Positions 1 through 4,400 of a stretch of DNA of 8,185 bases are shown here, one piece after another (position 1 is the stretch's first letter; each line of letters opens with the position of its first letter). The stretch lies in assembly GCA_938045435.1 (NCBI GenBank), contig CALIBA010000301.1, positions 1 to 8,185 of the forward strand, written 5' to 3'. This DNA comes from an uncultured Selenomonas sp. Lineage in GTDB: Bacteria > Bacillota > Negativicutes > Selenomonadales > Selenomonadaceae. Below the pieces are notes generated by a model. It was not told the DNA's origin and did not search any database. It saw only the letters and a list, made by a program, of their open reading frames with translations. The position numbers and the translations under genes are program-made.

Positions 1-111
1 GAATTTGCAAGTTCTTTTTTAGAAAAATATAAGAACAGCGTGTTCAATCGGTATCAGCATTTCGGGCAACTATTAAACGCAGGAATCATATATCCCCATC
101 CGCCCTACAAC
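1..111. other. Left-edge AT-rich stretch, no supported gene
   Basis: This stretch lies outside the bidirectional terminator at 112-148. Plus-strand frame 1 is open from base 1, but it runs straight through the terminator hairpin and into the antisense of the AI-2E gene, stopping at 231. That argues against a real gene, although the 3' end of a neighbour cannot be excluded. The other two plus frames stop at about bases 21 and 32, so a very short C-terminal tail of an off-window gene is possible. A weak AT-rich inverted repeat (GTTCTT at 11-16, AAGAAC at 31-36) is present without a clear role. Confidence 0.4.
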
Positions 112-148
112 AAACCGCCCTTGCATTTTTATGATGCAAGGGCGGTTT
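112..148. terminator. Bidirectional intrinsic terminator after the AI-2E gene
   Basis: A perfect 15-bp GC-rich stem is formed by 112-126 and 134-148, with the 7-base loop TTTTATG. On the plus strand the stem runs into TTTTATT. On the minus strand it ends in GGTTT followed by GTTG. It begins 21 bases past the stop codon of the minus-strand AI-2E gene, so it should end that transcript. The stronger T-run on the plus side suggests it also stops a rightward transcript from a gene off the left edge. Confidence 0.88.
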
Positions 149-169
149 TATTCCTCCGTATACTGCAAA

Positions 170-1201
170 TCATATTCCATTTTCATCCCCGCTCCGCTGC
201 ATTTCCTCCCTGTCGCGGTAAATATCGGTAATGACAATCTTAACAATGACGATAAAGGGAACGGCGAGGAACATGCCCGCGGGTCCCAGAAGTTCTCCGC
301 CAAAAACCACGCCAAGGATGATGGCGACGGGATGGAGATGCAGTGATTTGCCGACGAGGGCGGGGTAGATGACGTTGTGGTTGACCTGTGTCAATGCAGC
401 ATAGAAAAGAAGGGTCGGCATGGCAAGCTCGCGCGTGGTCGCCGCCGTCACGAGCGTACCGAATACGGATGCAATCGTCGGACCAAGAACGGGAATCATC
501 TCGCCGGCGGCAGACAAGAGAGCAAAGACGGAGGCGTATGGGAGGCCCATCAGTGTAAAGTAGCAGAAAACGACGGTACCTGTGACGGCACACATGGCGA
601 GCTGACTGCATATATAGGCACGCAGTGCCCTGAGCAGATTATCGAACAGGCGAAGTACGCGGGTACGCGACGGCGCAGGAAACAACTCCGCGAGCCAGAT
701 TTTAATGCCCTCCCCGTCTTTGAGGAGATAAAAAGAGACAAAGATGATGATGACAAAGTCCATGAATTTCCCAACTGCCGCGAGCAGAAAGGACAGCGAG
801 GCACGCAGGAATTCGGCACTGAGACTGCGCAGCCGTGCGAGCAAGTTCGACAGCTCTGTTTGGAAAAAGCTCGCGTCTTGGAAAAATGGCAGATTCTGCA
901 AGCTCAGGCTGATATGCGGCAGTTCTGCGACAAATTCTTTAAATGTCGGCACAAAAGAGAGCGAGAGTATCACGAGAACGCCTGCGAGCAGTGCGACAAA
1001 GGCCACGACCATGAGCACCGCGGCAATGGCACGCGGGACTTTCCTGCGCTCTAAAAAGTCCACGATGGGTCTGAGCAAAAGCTGCAACAGCAGTGAGAGA
1101 AAGATGATAAAAGCAAGGTCTTGAAAGAACCAAAAGGCCGAGAGGAGCAGTGTAAAGACAATACCCAGGATGATGGAGGTACGGTAAGGGTACAGGGACA
1201 T
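170..1201 (-). CDS. AI-2E family transporter (PF01594-type polytopic membrane protein)
   Basis: This 343-residue inner-membrane protein belongs to the AI-2E/PerM/YhhQ-like permease superfamily. Family members have been linked to autoinducer-2 export or to Na+(Li+)/H+ antiport, and the substrate here cannot be read from sequence. Hydrophobic segments lie near residues 9-23, 28-45, 57-84, 136-160, 198-219, 222-253, 261-280 and 291-324. A more polar loop covers 85-135, as is typical of the family. Family signatures visible are FYLLKD (157-162), GEMIPVLGP (233-241), NHNVIYPALVGKSLHLHP (274-291) and a GG/GPAG glycine cluster (301-309) before a final hydrophobic helix. Length is normal for the family. 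The start is fixed by a perfect AGGAGG at 1207-1212, five bases upstream of the ATG. The short charged tail (RDREEMQRSGDENGI) is probably cytoplasmic. It lies between a promoter of its own and a strong terminator, so it is probably monocistronic. Family assignment is firm; AI-2 transport is not shown. Confidence 0.93.
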   Translation of the reverse strand: MSLYPYRTSIILGIVFTLLLSAFWFFQDLAFIIFLSLLLQLLLRPIVDFLERRKVPRAIAAVLMVVAFVALLAGVLVILSLSFVPTFKEFVAELPHISLSLQNLPFFQDASFFQTELSNLLARLRSLSAEFLRASLSFLLAAVGKFMDFVIIIFVSFYLLKDGEGIKIWLAELFPAPSRTRVLRLFDNLLRALRAYICSQLAMCAVTGTVVFCYFTLMGLPYASVFALLSAAGEMIPVLGPTIASVFGTLVTAATTRELAMPTLLFYAALTQVNHNVIYPALVGKSLHLHPVAIILGVVFGGELLGPAGMFLAVPFIVIVKIVITDIYRDREEMQRSGDENGI

Positions 1202-1253
1202 GACGGCCTCCTAAATGATGACGATAGGTACAGAGAATACTGATATGGAGCTC

Positions 1254-1282
1254 ATCATAACATATTCCGCCGTCATCGTCCA
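1254..1282 (-). promoter_or_regulatory. Putative sigma-A promoter of the AI-2E gene
   Basis: Read on the minus strand, TGGACG (1282-1277, 4 of 6 matches to TTGACA) is followed by a 17-base spacer and then TATGAT (1259-1254, 5 of 6 matches to TATAAT). Transcription would begin near 1247, giving a leader of about 45 bases that contains the AGGAGG site. It lies just beyond the autotransporter terminator, so it would let the AI-2E gene be expressed independently. Confidence 0.6.
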
Positions 1283-1300
1283 TATCCATAGGAATGCCTC

Positions 1301-1319
1301 TGTGGTATAACAAACCACA
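1301..1319. repeat. Short inverted repeat between terminator and AI-2E promoter
   Basis: TGTGGT (1301-1306) and ACCACA (1314-1319) form a 6-bp inverted repeat with a 7-base spacer. It abuts the base of the autotransporter terminator and lies about 20 bases upstream of the -35 box of the AI-2E promoter. It could be a secondary hairpin helping termination or a regulator binding site. Chance is also possible at this length. Confidence 0.35.
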
Positions 1320-1373
1320 AAGAAGCACACCGTCCCAACGGCCTGCAGTCAGCCGCGGACGGTGCGCTTCTTT
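1319..1373 (-). terminator. Intrinsic terminator of the autotransporter gene
   Basis: A 17-bp stem is formed by 1319-1335 and 1357-1373. Its single imperfect position is a G-U wobble when read on the minus strand but an A-C mismatch on the plus strand, so it best fits leftward transcription. An inner CGGC/GCCG pair (1339-1342 and 1352-1355) extends the stem. On the minus strand the stem ends in CTTCTTT followed by GTGGTTTGTT. The plus-strand exit (TTTATTTTACTTT) is also T-rich, so it may work in both directions. It lies 33 bases past the autotransporter stop codon. Confidence 0.8.
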
Positions 1374-1405
1374 ATTTTACTTTATGGATTTGGAAAAACG
1401 GCCCG

Positions 1406-4400
1406 TCAGAACATCCACTTGACGTTCGCACTGCCGCTCACGCCTTCGCGCCTGCCCTGCCAGCCGGTCATGTTGAAGTCATAGCTGACCTTTGCTCCTT
1501 TGGGTGCAAAGCGATAGCCAATTTCAAGCATGCCGCTTGCCCCTTTGAGGCTGGGGCTCGGCGTGCTGTACCCCTGGAAGCTGGCACGCGCCTCACCGTC
1601 GAACTCATATTCAAAGGCAAGTCCGGCATAAACATGGCTCGCGGGACTGTCCCGATGTGTGTAGCGCAGTCCAAGGCGCAGACGGTGCGAGTTCACGCTG
1701 TCAAAGGTATAATCCTCTCCGGAACTGAGGGTTGCATTCATCCCCGCCTGATGGGAGTAGAAATAGCGCAGGTAGGCATCCAGCTGATCCCCGCGGCGAA
1801 TGCGGAGCTCTTTCCCGAGGCCCAGATGCGCGGCATAGTAGCTGCTCGATCCGTCGTAGGAGGATACGGTGCCTTTGTAGATGCTGCCGGTATAGTCGCT
1901 CTTTGCACGGCCGCCATGTACGGAACCTTCGACCCACAGGCCGCTGTGCTGCGCATATTTCGCCATAAGACCGCCGCCAATGTAGCTGATCTTGCCGCTG
2001 CCGTGCGTCCCATCGTTGAGATAGGATCCGTAACTGCCGTGTCCGTATTCGACGAAGGGGCCAAATGTCCATGCCCCCGCTTTCGCGCGCTGTGTACGCG
2101 CCCAACCTAGACCAAGGCTCCATCCGTTTGTATCAATATAAGAGCCGGTCTTGGCTTTCATATTGCTCTTGTCCGTCGCTGCCCAGAGCGCATAGCCGCC
2201 AGACTTTGCGGCTTCTTTCTGCGCCGCATTCATGCTGCCGGATGCAAGGCTGTCCGCGCCGTGATTGATGAAGTCGCTCATGCCTGCACGAGTTTCCACA
2301 AAGGATTTGGTCTGCTCGCCGAGTGCAGCTTTGGTCACGGTCGCCGTGAGTTCGCCCGGTGTACTGCGCGTGATGCTGAAGTCATAGTGGAGGGAGACGC
2401 CCTGCATTCCCGTGGTGGTGTTCTTTATGGCGGCATCGGTCATCAGGGTGCCGCCCGCAGCCATTTTGATGAGGCTCAGCTGATCGTTGACACGCAGCGC
2501 CGGAATTTTGCCGTCGATCACGCCGACGCCAATCTTTACGCCGCGCAAATCCTGGCTGGAGCCGGTCAGCGATAGAATCGGTGCCGTTTTATCGACAGTT
2601 TGGTCGAGATAGAAATGCAGATTCTGAACCCCGGTAAAGGAACTCATTTGGGAAGCGCCCGGATGAACGACAAGGGTATTACCCGTGCCGCTGGCAGCTG
2701 TACCGCCGGTGATGACGCCTGTAACGGTGGATTTGCGCAGGTGGATGATGTTGTCGTTTGTAACATTTCCCTGCCCGCCTGTGACATTTCCACGGACGGT
2801 GATATTGCCGAGGTCGATGACGTTTTTAAGCGCCTTTGCCCCCGCTGCTGCGCCGGCCACATTCCCTGTGATATTGGTGTTTACGGTGATGGTATTTGCC
2901 TCTGCATCGCCCCCTGCCCGCGCGCCGATGATGTCAGCACGGATGTCGCCGCCTGTGAGCGTGACGGCATTCTGCTCAGCCTTGCCAGAGGCAGATGCGC
3001 CCAGAACGGTCCCGCGAACTGTGCCGCCCTCGATGACAGCGGTGCTCTGCACGGCATTCCCATGTGCAGCCGTACCGCCGATGATGCTGCTCGTGACACT
3101 GCCGCCGCGGACGCGCACGCCATCTTTGGCCGAGCTCGCACCAATGCCGCCCACAAGGTTTGCAGCGGTTCCCCCCTGCATGAGGACGCTGTTGCCCTCG
3201 GAGGCTGCCCCTGCCTTACCGCCGGCTGCGGATGTGACGCTGCCGCCACGCACTGCTGCCGCGTTGCCCTTTGCTGCACCCGTCTGGCTCTCGCCGCCAA
3301 TCATGCTGCCGACGGTACCGCCCCGCAGTTCGGCAGTATTCGTATCAGCGATGCCGCTGGCACTCTGTCCGCCGATGAGCTGTGCAATCGTACCGCCTTC
3401 TGCGACGGCGCTGCTTTTCTGTACTGCTCCGCCGCGCGCCTTTGCGCCAATCGCCGTACCCGTGACGCGTGCGCCGCTGCGCACCGTGAGCACACTGCCC
3501 GTAGCGGCCCCCTGTTCGGTCTGTGTATCACCGGCAACGGCACTTGTGAGCACAGCACCGGAGGCAAGGGTCAGTTTGTTGTTCTTCGTCTCCCCGTTGG
3601 TACGATAGACGCTCTTTCCGCCGAAGGCTTCCGGCATTGCCGTGCGCACAGTGACATCTGCATTCTGCCAGCGGTAGGCAGCAATATCGAGTGTGCCGGT
3701 CGTAGCGCTCCGGTCGTTATCCGTCCGAAGTCCATACTCCAGATCTCCTGTGCGCTCCATTCCGCTGCCTGTCGTATAGCCGCCCAGTGTGAGGGTCTTT
3801 CCACCTGTCATGGCAAAGAGGGAAACCTTTCTTTCCATATCATTGCCAAGCCACGCGGCAGCATTTTGTGCCGTCAGTTTTTGAATGGTTCCATAGGCGA
3901 TAGAGGTATTCTGCCGCAGTGTGAGGAGGGTATCTCCATTGAGAAGACCGTTAAGACGGTACGTTATACTGCCAAAGCCCGCGATGCTGCCCGCCGATGC
4001 ACCTTTTGCATTGATATTCAGGGTATTGTCTTTGACATCCGCCCCGTTCCCGCCGTAAATGGTGCCTGCGATGCTGGTACCTGCGCTGAGTGCATGGCTC
4101 CCGTCGCCAATGTTCACGGTGTTCCCCGTGGTCTTGCCGCCTGCTGCATACCCACCGTAAATGTCATGGCCGATGCTGCCGCCCGTGATGGTGATGCTGT
4201 TGTCTTTGGCACTGCCAGTGCCTGCTGCATACCCCCCGTAAACGCTCCCTGCGATGCTCCCGCCTGAAAGTTTTACGTTGTTTTGATCGGCATTGCCCGT
4301 GCCAACATTTTGACCGCCGTAGACGCTCCCTCCTATGCTCCCGCCGCTGATCTCTGCGGTGTTTTGCGTGACGTCTGCGGTGCCTGATGTTTTGGGCACG

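Noticed and set aside
40..231. Plus-strand frame with a GTG start at the left edge
   Set aside because: It reads through the perfect 15-bp terminator hairpin and into the 3' end of the AI-2E gene. No ribosome binding site or domain was seen.
377..1054. Plus-strand frame of 225 codons antisense to the AI-2E gene
   Set aside because: It is very rich in charged residues and Cys with no domain, and opposes a clear membrane protein gene. It is a shadow of hydrophobic codons.
1778..1786. RGD tripeptide in the autotransporter as an integrin-binding motif
   Set aside because: The motif (in RIRRGDQLD) lies within the barrel domain, next to a membrane strand, and not in the surface passenger, so adhesive use is unlikely.
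2685..3608. Second long plus-strand frame (307 codons) over the same repeats, hydrophobic and Pro/Ala-rich
   Set aside because: The periodic PP(A/R/S)-type pattern is the complement of the GG repeats. Two overlapping antisense frames in different phases show that both arise from composition.
2600..4267. Plus-strand open frame of 555 codons antisense to the autotransporter
   Set aside because: It is Cys/Ala/Arg-rich with no recognisable domain or good ribosome binding site, and it mirrors the Gly/Ala/Thr repeats on the other strand. High-GC repetitive codons explain the absence of stops.
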